Shown here one piece after another: positions 43,889 to 53,830 of a DNA stretch of 64,000 nt (the first letter of the stretch is position 1; every line of letters starts with the position of its first letter). Location: contig CATLJY010000253.1 of the NCBI GenBank assembly GCA_949987705.1, positions 1 to 64,000 of the forward strand, read 5' to 3'. The notes under the pieces were generated by a model. It was not told the DNA's origin. It made no database searches and was given only the letters and a program-made list of their open reading frames with translations. This DNA comes from Thereva unica. Taxonomy: Eukaryota > Arthropoda > Insecta > Diptera > Therevidae. A program made the translations under genes and the position numbers.

Positions 43889-44707
43889 GCATAGCTTTCG
43901 CATTCAGGCAAACGCGCCACAAGGCAAGCTATCACTAAAAAATATTTTTGGCCAGCGATCAATAAAGACTGTAACAACTGGTCTAGATCTTGTATAGGCT
44001 GCCAAAAAATCTAAAGTGTCGTGACACACCAAATCTCCACATGAGGCTTTTAATTTACCGACTAATAGATTCGAACATATCCATATGGACATTAGGACAT
44101 TGTTGGACCATTGCCCCCATCTCGAGGATATTCATATATTCTAACAATCGTAGACCGATTTGCGAAATGGCCGGAGGCATATCCAATGCGAGACATCTCT
44201 GCTACTACGGTGGCCAAACATTTTGTCACCGAGTATGTCCCAAGATTTGGCGCCCCACTTGAACTTACAACAGATCAAGGGTCGCAATTTGAATCAAAAT
44301 TATTCAATGAAGTCACAAGACTTCTAGGTACACACAGAATATGTACTACCGCCTACCATCCACAAGCAAACGGGATGGTTGAGCGGTTCCATAGACAACT
44401 GAAAGCGGCCTTAATGGCGAGGGACAACACTACCCATTGGAGTGAGGATTTGCCCTTTGTCTTATTAGGCATTCGCTCGGCAATTAAAACCGATTTACAA
44501 TGCTCACCAATAGAGCTTGTCTATGGGCAGAATCTGAGGCTTCCTAATTCAATTTCCATCCCAACGGATGAGAACCCGATAGAGCACTCAGAATTTCTAA
44601 CTCGGCTTCGTACACACTTGAAAGGGCTGTCGGCAACACAGACCCCGACAGTCCATGCAGAAGGATGTGTACGTGCCGAACGACTTAGAAAACGCAGACT
44701 ACGTTGA
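43889..44707 (+). pseudogene. CsRn1-Z integrase
   Basis: 43889-44110 is scrambled by frameshifts but 'CIGCQKS' and the HHCC lead can still be found. The open frame 44111-44707 has 'YILTIVDRFAKWPEAYPM', 'LTTDQGSQFESKLF' with the second catalytic Asp, and 'HPQANGMVERFHRQLKAA' with the Glu. 'LLGIRSAIKTDLQCSPIELV' and the C-terminal domain follow, ending early at 44705. The first catalytic Asp region is outside the open frame. Confidence 0.85.
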
Positions 44708-44869
44708 TCGTATTCGGAGGCCTTTCGAACCACCATACGAAGGCCCATTTAAGGTAATCAGTCAATAGCTCTTGACAGACTGAAATCTGCGTTTGAGTGT
44801 GACCGAAACGTTGAAGCAGCATCAACTTGCTCGGTACACTTCAGGTAACGCTACGCTGGCAGGGGAGTA

Positions 44870-45200
44870 TGTAGGGACATCGTCCCACTGCTTACCAATT
44901 ACTTGACTGCAAAAGCCTTTGCCATAAAGCATAGCCTACTTGCATCAAGTTATATAAAAAATAGGAAAACAATGAAGTAATTAAATTAAATTAATGAGTT
45001 GTCAATATAAAAACTTTGACGTTAAAAAAAGAATATAAAAATAATCAACTAGTTGTGTTATAACATCTTAATATAAACAAAGAAGTTTTAAGTTGTTTTA
45101 AAAAGTAAATAGTTAATAAGTTACATAAAATAAAAGCTAAAAATAAAGCAGTTAAAGACAAAACAGTGTTTAAAATTAATGTAAGAAAGTGGATTGGAGC
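44870..45200 (+). repeat. CsRn1-Z 3' LTR
   Basis: Begins TGTAGGGACATCGTCCC after the polypurine tract. It ends near 'ggattggagc', just before gaag and the resumed Y gag. No partner LTR is in the window, so its right boundary is inferred from the Y sequence. Confidence 0.7.
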
Positions 45201-45204
45201 GAAG

Positions 45205-45754
45205 CCCAACAAATAATCATAAGGAAAATAATAAACCTTTGTGCTGGTTTCACTTTAAATTTGGAGATAATGCAAAAAAATGTGTTAAACCATGTAATTA
45301 TAATAATTTAAAAAACTAAGTATCTCTTCAGCGTGTTGTAGACATGTTGTTCCAGGAAAGTCCTGTAGACTCTTTGTTTTTGATAGAGAAAATAAATTCA
45401 AGTTTCTAATAGATACAGGAGCTGATTTAATCTGTCGTTCCTAATGTTTATTTTGGCAAATACAAAAAAGATCCTAATTTTATTCTTTCAGCAGCTAATG
45501 GATCGACGATTAACCCATATGGAACTAAACTTTTGAAAATAGATTTCGGATTAAGGAGAGACTTAACATTTCCATTTATAGTGGCAAGTGTCAATAAACC
45601 TATCATTGGCGCAGATTTCCTTTCGCAATTCAATTTATTGGTAGATCTTAAAAAGAAACGTTTAATTGACGGCGATACAGAGTTAAGTGTTAATGGAATT
45701 ATGATTAAGGCAGACAGTCCATCACCCAGGCATTGTTCCTTTGAAAGTGGATAG
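45205..45754 (+). pseudogene. CsRn1-Y knuckle and protease
   Basis: 'CWFHFKFGDNAKKCVKPC' (about 45241-45294) is a clear CHCC box. After frame changes, 'FLIDTGADLI' carries the protease active site (DTGAD at 45412-45426). The frame 45533-45754 has 'VASVNKPIIGADFLSQFNLL', the flap and second half of the protease, and stops before the RT. Two stops and a frameshift separate the parts. Confidence 0.82.
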
Positions 45755-47571
45755 GGAAAAATTTTATCAAAATTTCCCTCACTAACCCAGCCTCAACGTT
45801 ATGACTTACCAGTACTACACAACATTGTACATTCTGTCCAAACAAAAGGTCAGTTACCTTTTTCGAGACCTAGAAGATTTGATAGCAATAATTTTAAAAT
45901 AGCCAAATTGGAATTCGAACATATGATCAAGTTAGGTTTATGTAGAGCATCCTCTTCCTCAGTTTCTTCGGCATTACATATGGTGCCTAAAAAGAATTGT
46001 TCAGACTGGCGACCTTGCGGAGATTATAGGAGACTTAATGCAGTAACAGTCCCAGATAGGAATCCAATTCCACACATTCAAAATTTTACGTTGAATTTGA
46101 ATTTGTGCACAGTATTTTCTAAAATTGATTTGGTTAGAGCATATCACCATATACCTATGGCAGAGGAAGATATTTTCAAAACAGCTATTACTACACCTTT
46201 CGGCTTATTCGAATTCACTCGAATGCCCTTCGGTCTTAGGAACGCTGCTCAAACCTTTCAACGTTTTATGGATCAAGTACTAAACGGGCTAGAATTTGTT
46301 TTTGTTTATATTGATGACATTCTTGTGGCGAGCAAAGACGAAGAAGAACACAAAGCTCATTTGGAAAAAATTTTTGGAAGACTTGAAAAATTTGGAATCA
46401 ACATTAATCCAGGGAAATGTCTCTTTGGTGTGCATACATTGGAATTTTTAAGCCACAAAATTACAAAGGACGGAATACTTCCATCAGAAGACAGAGTTAA
46501 ATTAATTAGAAATTTCCCGTCGCCCAAATCGATAAAAGAAGTACAACAGTTTATAGGAATGGTAAACTACTTCCATAGATTCATTCCTCGACTAGCAGAA
46601 ATATTAAGCCCGATTCATAGCCATTTAACCAAAGAATTGAAGAAAGCCAAGAACGTGAAGAATTTAGAGTGGACAAAGGAATGCGAGGACGCTTTTGTCA
46701 AAGCTAAGAACGCATTTATTTCAGCAACTTTATTGGTTCATCCCTCTGAAAACACAACTTTTAGTTTGACATTTGATGCATCGAACGTGGTTGTAGGAGC
46801 AATGCTGGAGCAACTAGGCAAAAATGGGCCTGAGCCATTAGCATTTTATTCGAAGAAATTAAGCGCCGCGGAATCCAAATATTCAACCTTCGATAGAGAA
46901 CTTTTAGCCATATATTGGCAATTAAACATTTCAGGCATTTTTTGGAAGGTCGTGAGTTTGCCATTTTCACAGACCACAAGACGCTAACTTCGGCAATATG
47001 GACCAAAGCTGAAAGAAGTCCAAGACAAGCGAGACATTTGGATTATATTACACAATTTACATCTGATATTAGATATATCAAAGGAAAAGCTAACGTAGTA
47101 GCGGATACATTATCGCGAGTAGAAACAGATAATAAGGATTGTGACGCGATTAGAGAAAACAAAATAGATTTTGAAATTATTACGGAAGAACAGAAAAATG
47201 ATTTAGAATTGAAGCATTTAATGGAAGATTCTGGTAGAAATTCAAGAATAATTTTAACAGAAAAAGATGTACCTTTAACAAATAATAAAATTTGGTTAGA
47301 ATGTTCAACAGGTAGAGACAGACCGTTTATTCCCAAAGATCTTCGACGAGACGTTTTTAATATTTTGCATAACTTAGCACATCCAGGTATTCGAAGTACA
47401 AGAAAGTTAATAACAGGAAGATACTTTTGGCCTAGGATGAACAGCGAAATTAATTTATGGGCGAAAACATGTGTAGAATGTCAGAAAGCGAAAATTTATA
47501 GACATACTAAATCCCCAGTTAAAAAATTTAAGACGCCAACAGGAAGGTTCGAACACATTCATGTAGATATA
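45755..47571 (+). pseudogene. CsRn1-Y reverse transcriptase, RNase H, integrase start
   Basis: The open frame 45908-46987 contains RT: '[20 protein letters not shown]', '[15 protein letters not shown]', '[16 protein letters not shown]' and the catalytic '[10 protein letters not shown]'. All catalytic Asp residues are present. RNase H begins with '[13 protein letters not shown]'. A frameshift at about 46905-46920 moves the rest into the frame 46915-47631: '[19 protein letters not shown]', 'GKANVVADTLSR' and the integrase lead 'HPGIRSTRKLITGRYFWPRM', 'CVECQKAKIYRHT', 'EHIHVDI'. There a MITE interrupts it in the first catalytic block. Confidence 0.9.
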
Positions 47572-47877
47572 GGCCCCTATTGCGAGTGTCGATTAGCGAT
47601 CGACTCGACTATAGTCGATTATGTCGATTAATTTTCTTTTTGGCATTGTGTAACCCAATCGACAAATATTTGGACTACTCTGATTTCGAAAATTATTTTT
47701 GTTGTTAAAATTCATTTCAAATTTTGTCGTGAGCAAAAAAGCAATCGATAAAAGTCGACTGTCAAATCGACAATTTTCGATTACAATCGACATTCGCAAT
47801 ATCAAACTAAATAGTCGACACTCTATAATCGATAATTGTCGCTTGTCGATTAGGTATCGACACTCGCAATAGGGGCC
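47572..47877. mobile_element. 306-bp MITE with GGCCCC ends and CGAT motifs
   Basis: Ends are 'ggcccctattgcgagtgtcg' (47572) and its exact complement 'cgacactcgcaataggggcc' (to 47877). The flank ata is at 47569-47571 and 47878-47880. Removing the element with one ata restores the integrase reading V-D-I-V-G-P in frame. Inside, variants of 'tcgatt' or 'aatcga' occur more than a dozen times. No coding frame is present. The 3-bp duplication suggests a PIF/Harbinger-like or other TSD3 superfamily, but ATA is not the usual TWA. Confidence 0.9.
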
Positions 47878-48623
47878 ATAGTCGGACCACTCCAACCAGC
47901 AGAAGGATTCACATACTTATTAACGATCGTGGACCGTTTCACCAGGTGGCCTGAAGTCTACCCTCTTAAAAGTATGAACAGTATTTTCCAAGATTCGGAA
48001 TTCCATTAACTATTACTACGGACCAAGGAGGTCAGTTTGAAGGAAAAATGTTTGAAGAATTCTCGAAGCTCTTGGGTACACATAGAATCCGAAACACGGC
48101 ATATCATCCGCAAGCAAACGGAATGGTAGAGAGACTTCACAGACAACTTAAAGCATCATTGAGAGCCAAGATGGATAACCCGAATTGGTTACTGCATTTA
48201 CCATCTATTTTGCTGGGTCTGCAGACTACCATAAAAGAAGATCTGAAGTGTAGTCCAGCAGAATTAGTGTATGGTCAAGCGCTACGAATCCCAGGAGAAT
48301 TATTTATAAAGGACGCAGAGATTATATCAGACCCGACAGACTTTGTGGCAATGTTAAGAAACCACATGAGGAGTATTGTTCTAACGGATTCTCGAGATCA
48401 GAAGAGGGGTTTCTTTGTGCCAAGGGGATTGGAGGACTGCGAATTTGTTTTCCTGAGGACAGATAGAATGAGAGGATCGTTACAAAATCCATACGAAGGA
48501 CCATATAAGGTGATCAAAAGGGGAGATAAAAAATTTTCGATAGACATTAACGGTAAAGTAGTAAAAGTATCGATTGATAGGCTAAAACCGGCACATATAC
48601 ATAGAAAGAAACGAAGACACTAA
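47878..48623 (+). pseudogene. CsRn1-Y integrase, second part
   Basis: It continues 'VGPLQPAEGFTYLLTIVDRF' after the MITE, then loses a segment near 47985. The open frame resumes at 48048 with 'LLGTHRIRNTAYHPQANGMV' and 'VERLHRQLKASLRAK' (catalytic Glu). The second Asp is at 'TITTDQGGQF' just upstream. The C-terminal domain ('PYEGPYKVIKRGDKKFSIDI') is complete to 48621. It is inactivated by the MITE, a deletion and a frameshift. Confidence 0.88.
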
Positions 48624-48741
48624 TAGGCCGGTAACACGAAATTCAAAGAAAAGAGTTTCGTTTCAATTATAGAGTAAATTTTCAGTCATGATTCTCGTTA
48701 ATTAGGTATATTCATGGACGTTTACGCTGAAGGGGGAGTTA

Positions 48742-49253
48742 TGTAGCGGTCGCTGCGCATTACTTTAATTTTTCTCTTGTTACGAGTTTTTGTTATTAAT
48801 TATCGAATTTAAATATATGTAATTTTGGAGTACAGTGTGCGTTACGTCATCGTTTTGGATTTTCACTACTACTTTGAAAATACACTTTAGGGAAATCACA
48901 ATCACGTACGCTGACACTGTATAAGTATTGAATGTTTGAAAACATACATAGATACACGAATTTATTGACATGTAAACCTAAAAATAAAAATATATTGGTA
49001 TTAGTTAGAAAGTATTAAATAGAAGTCTAAAATTGTAAGAACTTCCGGCCGAATAATTTAGATGTTAAGAATAAGTTCATTATTTTAAAAAATAAAATTA
49101 AATAAAATTAAAATAATTAAAAAATAATTTAAAACTTTAAAAAATAGTTTATTTAAAAATATTGTAAACTATTAATGATGTGGCGTGAGTTTTTATGTAA
49201 CTAATCATTTAAACGTATATAAAATAAAATCAAGTATCAAGACCCCCACATCA
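48742..49253 (+). repeat. CsRn1-Y 3' LTR
   Basis: 512 bp, TGTAGCGG...CACATCA, preceded by 'gaagggggagtta'. The downstream flank is tgtta, which does not match the upstream flank ttggt, so no duplication is seen. Confidence 0.92.
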
Positions 49254-50025
49254 TGTTACACTTACCAGCGACTGTGGAACCAATTTCAGAGGAGCAAAGA
49301 CACAGCTGCAACAATTATTTCACTGATCCTCCCACGAGCTTAAACGGATTGCAGCCTTAATTGCACAAGATGGAACAACGTGGAAATTCAATCCTCCTGG
49401 AGCTCCTCATTTTGGTGGTAAATGGGAGGCAGGAGTCAAATCTGTCAAGTCTCATCTCAAGAAATCAATTGGTGATACCTGTTTGACCTTCGAAGAAAGT
49501 ACACTTTGCTGACTCGAATAGAAGCGATGCTAAACTCGAGACCTCTGCTACCACTCTCTGATGATCCTGAAGATTATCCTGCGGTGGCCATTTCCTGGCC
49601 TAGCCGTTTTCTTGTAGGAGGGCCACTCAATGTCATTCCTGAACCATCAATTGCTCAGATAACCTCCTCTCGACTGTCGCGATGGCAATTAATCCGTCAA
49701 ATGCTAGTAACATTTTGGAATCATTGGTCAAGTAAATGCCTCCAACGCTACCTAGCCATCTACAAATGGAACCATAAATCACATGACATTAAAAAGGATT
49801 CTGTCGTTCTCATCGTTGATGAACGATAGATACCCCCCGTCAAAGTGGCCACTTGCCGTGTCTTGGAATTACACCCTGGAAAAGATGGACGACCTCGAGA
49901 AGCGACCTTGAAAACACAAACATCTACCTACCAGAGACCTATTGTTAAGCTTTGTCCTTTACCCATCAAGGAAGATACGCTTTAGTAATTCCGTTAACTC
50001 CAGTTAACGGAAGGCGGGCGGGAAA
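49254..50025 (+). pseudogene. BEL-2 integrase end and polypurine tract
   Basis: 'SDCGTNFRGAKTQLQ' carries the second integrase Asp; '[20 protein letters not shown]' carries the catalytic Glu. After frameshifts, the frame 49506-49829 has 'MLNSRPLLPLSDDPEDYP' and 'FLVGGPLNVIPEP', and continues in fragments to 'RPIVKLCPLPI'. The purine tract 'cggaaggcgggcgggaaa' (50008-50025) leads to the LTR start. It is a BEL/Pao C-terminus with its first half replaced by the CsRn1-Y LTR. Confidence 0.85.
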
Positions 50026-50190
50026 TGTTAAAAATATTATGTTAAAAAATAAGGGATTTGCGGTTTCATCTCTTACGCGACTTTAACGCCACCAGCGGTG
50101 CTGACTACAGACAATCACCTTCTCTTTTCTGCTGGATTGCATCATCCTTTTTTTCCTTACTTTTAAGAGTTTTGCGTTTTTTGCGTTTCA
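50026..50190 (+). repeat. BEL-2 3' LTR start
   Basis: TGTTAAAAATATTATG follows the polypurine tract, so an LTR begins here. Its right end cannot be located. Helentron-2 may have inserted in it. Confidence 0.6.
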
Positions 50191-50457
50191 GTTTTTTGGA
50201 ACGAAGTTCCTTAACGCGGCTTGCGGGTAGAGTGAATTGGGAGAAATCGTCACGTAAGAAAATGCGATATTTTGTGTATGTATGCGTGCGAGTATCGATC
50301 CCAGTAGGCAATTTGTGAATTTATTAAATCAGAATGCAGTGTTTTTCTTTAGAAATTGGAATCAATTTGCACCGATAGCTATAGGAAGAAATGATAATGA
50401 AAGAGTCATGCATGACGAACGTGCACACTTTTTGCATTGGTCATTATCGAGGATAGC

Positions 50458-50711
50458 TGCCGTGCAAAGGACAAAAGACCTAAATGCAAAAAGCTCGATT
50501 TGAGTAAAACGCGTTTCAAGTGTTTTTTTGTTACTTTCTGTAAAATAAGAAAATGAAAATGAAATTTATTCAAATTATCTAAACTTAGATAATTTGAATA
50601 AACTTCATTTGCATTTTCTTATTTTACGGAAAGTAACAAAAAAACAACTTGAAACGCGTTTTACTCGAATCGAGCTTTTTGCATTTAGGTCTTTTGTCCT
50701 TTGCACGGCAG
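50458..50711. repeat. 254-bp near-perfect palindrome
   Basis: 'ctgccgtgcaaaggac' at 50458 and 'gtcctttgcacggcag' ending at 50711 are outer ends of a hairpin whose arms match over about 120 bases. The centre 'aaattatctaaacttagataattt' is itself symmetric. ORFs read from both strands are mirror images and not genes. Confidence 0.92.
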
Positions 50712-51009
50712 AGATGCTTATGCTTTCTTGTCTGTCTGTTTGTCCGGTACAAATCTTGCAATCGATTTTTTTAATACTTCTGGTTACCCGATCACCCTGA
50801 AATTTTGCACACAACTTCAGCTCCGATGACAATGCACTATGGTAAACCAATTATACCGTCAGATTCATGGCCGTGGCCTCAAGAGGACGGATTACTGTTT
50901 TCTTCAAGGAACAAATTTTGCAATCGATTTTACAAATACTTCCGGGTATCCTATCATGCTGAAATTTTGCACACAGCTTTAGCTCCCATGACAATGCAAT
51001 ATACTATAT

Positions 51010-52616
51010 ACCTTTAGATCCATGGAGGCCGTCTCAGGAGGGCGGATTGAAATATTCTTCACAACCCCTTCGACATGGGTATCCAATGAAAGGATATGAT
51101 AAGTAGAACACCATAAGCAATATAGTATACTCAAAATATCATTTGGTCCATGGCGGACATCTCCAGCGGGTGAATTACCATTTTCTTCACAACCCCCTCG
51201 ACATGAGTATCAAATGAAAGAGTATGATAAGTAGAACACCATAAGCAATATAGAATATTCAACATATCGTTTGGTCCATGGCGGTCATCTCAAGAGGGCC
51301 GATTACCATTTTCTTCACAACCCCTTTGAGATGGGTATCAAATGAAAGAGTATGATAAGTAGAACACCATAACCAATATAGTATACTCAATATAACGTTT
51401 GGTCCAAGGCGGTTATCTCAAGAGGGCGGATTACCATTTTCTTCACAGTGCCCTCGACATGGGTATCAAATGAAAGAGTATGAAAAGTGGAACACCATAA
51501 GCAATATACAGTTCTGAGTAAAATATTAAGACCACCTACTATTCGACATAAAACTCTAACTTGCAATGATTACAACTTTTAAAGCTTATTTGCACGGCCT
51601 GAAGCCAAAATGTGTTTGTTATCACCAAGGCACGCTAAAGCAAGGCTTTTGTGGTGCAAAGCTCGTAGACATTAGATACATCTATAGCATGAAAAGCTAT
51701 AGTCATTGAGTGGCAGAATTTTATGTCGAATAGTAGGTGGTCTTAATATTTTAATCAGTACTGTAGTATATTCAATTTATCATTTGGTCCATGGCGGCCA
51801 TCTCAAGAGGGCGGATTACCATCTTCATCACAACCCCTTCGAAATGGGTATCAAATGAAAGAGTACGATAAGTAGAACACCATAAGCAATATATAATATT
51901 CAATATATCGTTTGGTCCATGGCGGTTATCTCAAGAGGGCGGATTACCATTTTCTTCACAACCCCAGGACATGGGTATCAAATGAAAGGGCATTATAAGT
52001 AGAATGCAGTAGGCTATGTCTTTATATTCATGGCGGTCATCTCAAGAGGGCGGATTACTATTTTCTTCACAACACCCGAGACATGGGTATCAAATGAAAG
52101 GGTATGATAAGTGGGAAACCATAAGGAACATAGTGTACTCAATATATCGTTTGGTCCATGGCGGCCATCACAAGAGGGCGGGTTACCATTTCCTTCACAG
52201 TTCCCTCGACATGGGTATCAAATGAAAGAGTATGATAAGTGGAACACCATAAGCAATATAGTATACTCAATTTATCAATTGGTCCATGGCGGCCATCTCA
52301 AGAGGGCGGATTACCATCTTCATCACAACCCCTTCGAAATGGGTATCAAATGAAAGAGTACGATAAGTAGAACACCATAAGCAATATATAATATTCAATA
52401 TATCGTTTGGTCCATGGCGGTCATCTCAAGAGGGCGGATTACCGTTTTCTTCACCACTCCCTCGACATGGGTATCAAATGAAAGGGCATTATAAGTAGAA
52501 TGCAGTAGGCTATGTCTTTATATTCATGGCGGCCATCTCAAGAGGGCGGATTACCATTTTCTTCACAGTTCCCTCGACATGGGTATCAAATGAAAAGGTA
52601 TGATAAGTGGAACACC
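51010..52616. repeat. 128-bp minisatellite inside Helentron-2
   Basis: About thirteen units contain 'tggtccatggcgg', 'agagggcggattaccatttt', 'gacatgggtatcaaatgaaa' and 'aacaccataagcaatata'. 'tggtcc' marks lie at 51144, 51272, 51400, 51785 (after a MITE), 51913, 52152, 52280 and 52408, a strict 128-bp step. Two units have a shorter variant (about 112 bp) with 'atgcagtaggctatgtcttt'. The last unit runs without a gap into helicase coding sequence at 52617. Confidence 0.95.
51509..51763. mobile_element. 255-bp mariner-type MITE in the minisatellite
   Basis: Ends 'cagttctgagtaaaatatta' and, inverted, 'taatattttaatcagtactg' belong to inverted repeats of about 46 bp that include 'agaccacctactattcgac'. 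TA flanks both ends (51507-51508, 51764-51765). Removing 257 bp restores the 128-bp unit exactly. No coding frame is present. TA and the CAGT ends fit Tc1/mariner. Confidence 0.95.
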
Positions 52617-53603
52617 ACCTTTAATTGTGGCTTGCGCTATGACCATACATAAACCGCAGGGTGGAACTTTCAGTGAAATTGTTTACGAGTACAGCAAAGA
52701 TCATTCCCAAGAACTTGTATACGTTGCGTTATCTCGTGCAACAAATATAGAAAATTTGTATATTGTAACACCTCAAGATGATCCAACGAAATTTAAGTTT
52801 TATCATAATCGAAAGCAAGCTAGATCAACAGAGAAATTGCTGCAAGAATTTCAAAGATTATCTTTAAACACATTGCAGACCAGAACGCAAATGGTTTTGG
52901 ATATGATTTGTAACAAAATAGGTCTTTCAGTATTAACTTTTAATTGCCAAAGTTTAAAAAATCATATTTTAGATTTCATTGATCCAGTTACTGAAAATTG
53001 TAATATTCTATTACTTACTGAAACATGGATGAGAAATGAAGAAGAAATTATCCTTCCTAATTTCAATCGCATTTCTCATTATAAACGAGACAATATTCAT
53101 GCAGGTGGGTCGCAATATACCAAAACTATAAAGATAGTGTCAACATTTGCCAACCAAATATGGAAACTATTTTGTCAAACATGAGTGCATTGGGTACTAG
53201 ACATTCATCAGTTGGAGACATTTGTTCAGTGATTTGTAAAATAAGAAAAGATCATGAAATAGTTATTGTAGCTGTTTATATATCACCAAATCAAAAGATT
53301 GAGGATATTACATTATTTATTCATATTAAATTACTATGTCATAAACTTCCACTAATATTATCTGGAGACTTTAATATTAACTTCAATGAAAAAGACAAAT
53401 TTAAAATCTTCACATCCTTTTTATCTGACACATTTAATTTGAGTATGAATAATGATCCAGCACAGTACACAACGAAATACTGTACTACAGTTGATGCCGT
53501 TTTTTCAAGATTCTTGTACAAAATTGATTCTGAAGTATATGCATCTTATTATAGTTATCATAAGCCAATAATTTCTATGTTACAATTTGGTGATAAAATT
53601 TGA
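52617..53603 (+). pseudogene. Helentron-2 helicase end and endonuclease
   Basis: Right after the satellite the frame reads 'LIVACAMTIHKPQGGTF' and 'QELVYVALSRATNIENLYIV', the last motifs of a Pif1-like helicase. It then passes into an endonuclease/exonuclease/phosphatase domain: 'SVLTFNCQSLKNH' and 'ILLLTETWMRNEEE'. A frameshift with loss of some sequence at 53105-53165 is followed by the frame 53160-53603: 'VIVAVYISPNQ', 'LILSGDFNINFNEKDK' and 'YASYYSYHKPI'. It parallels the protein of Helentron-1 but is clearly a separate, diverged copy. The satellite occupies the place of the helicase N-terminal half. Confidence 0.88.
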
Positions 53604-53830
53604 AATTTTTTTTTGGAAAGTTTTGGAATGTTAATATTATAATAAATATTTTCCTAAAATATTAAATTAAATTTTTGATTTGATTCGATCCTTTTCATTA
53701 TTTGCTTGAAAAATGGTATAAAGTAAAAATAAATAAAATATACAGATTTTATTTGGAGTTACATTCGCAGTTGTAAAAAAATCGTAAGGAACTTCGTTCC
53801 TGACGGGGGTCCCATGACCGCACCTGATTT

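Larger units (their letters stand above)
41095..45200 (+). mobile_element. CsRn1-Z: second CsRn1-type element, 5' LTR missing
   Basis: Starts in mid-gag at 41095 and ends with an LTR (about 44870-45200). 'gaag' occurs at 41091-41094 and 45201-45204, and Y gag sense resumes at once after it. The 3' LTR begins TGTAGGGACATCG, after the polypurine tract 'gcaggggagta'. The order is gag, knuckle remnant, PR-less pol and integrase. The base composition of its gag is much richer in G+C than its Y surroundings. The absence of 5' LTR, PBS and gag start must be a deletion or an unusual integration. Confidence 0.85.
39309..49253 (+). mobile_element. CsRn1-Y: Ty3/gypsy element of CsRn1/kabuki type
   Basis: LTRs 39309-39862 and 48742-49253 begin TGTAGCGGTCGC and end CCCCCACATCA. 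The PBS-like TGGTGACCCCG starts at 39865, and a polypurine tract 'gaagggggagtta' precedes the 3' LTR. Gag (40370) is interrupted by CsRn1-Z, and integrase by a 306-bp MITE. The knuckle C-W-F-H-x5-G-x4-K-C-x2-P-C is the CHCC box of the CsRn1 group. The two flanks disagree (X gag on the left, BEL integrase on the right) and no duplication is seen. Confidence 0.9.
50190..53830 (+). mobile_element. Helentron-2 with internal satellite
   Basis: 'ggaacgaagttcctt' at 50198-50212 is the exact complement of 'aaggaacttcgttcc' at 53786-53800; each is also a hairpin. Such paired structures near both ends fit the subterminal inverted repeats of Helentrons. Between them lie a 254-bp palindrome (50458-50711), a degenerate duplicated block (50727-51010), the 128-bp minisatellite (about 51010-52616) and the helicase/endonuclease end (52617-53603). 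The Rep and main helicase parts are absent. Exact ends are uncertain. Confidence 0.65.

Noticed and set aside
50594..50850. Two opposing ORFs with similar sequences in the palindrome
   Set aside because: They are forced by inverted symmetry of the 254-bp hairpin.
52016..52353. ORFs in the 128-bp minisatellite
   Set aside because: They repeat with the array and have no coding signature outside it.
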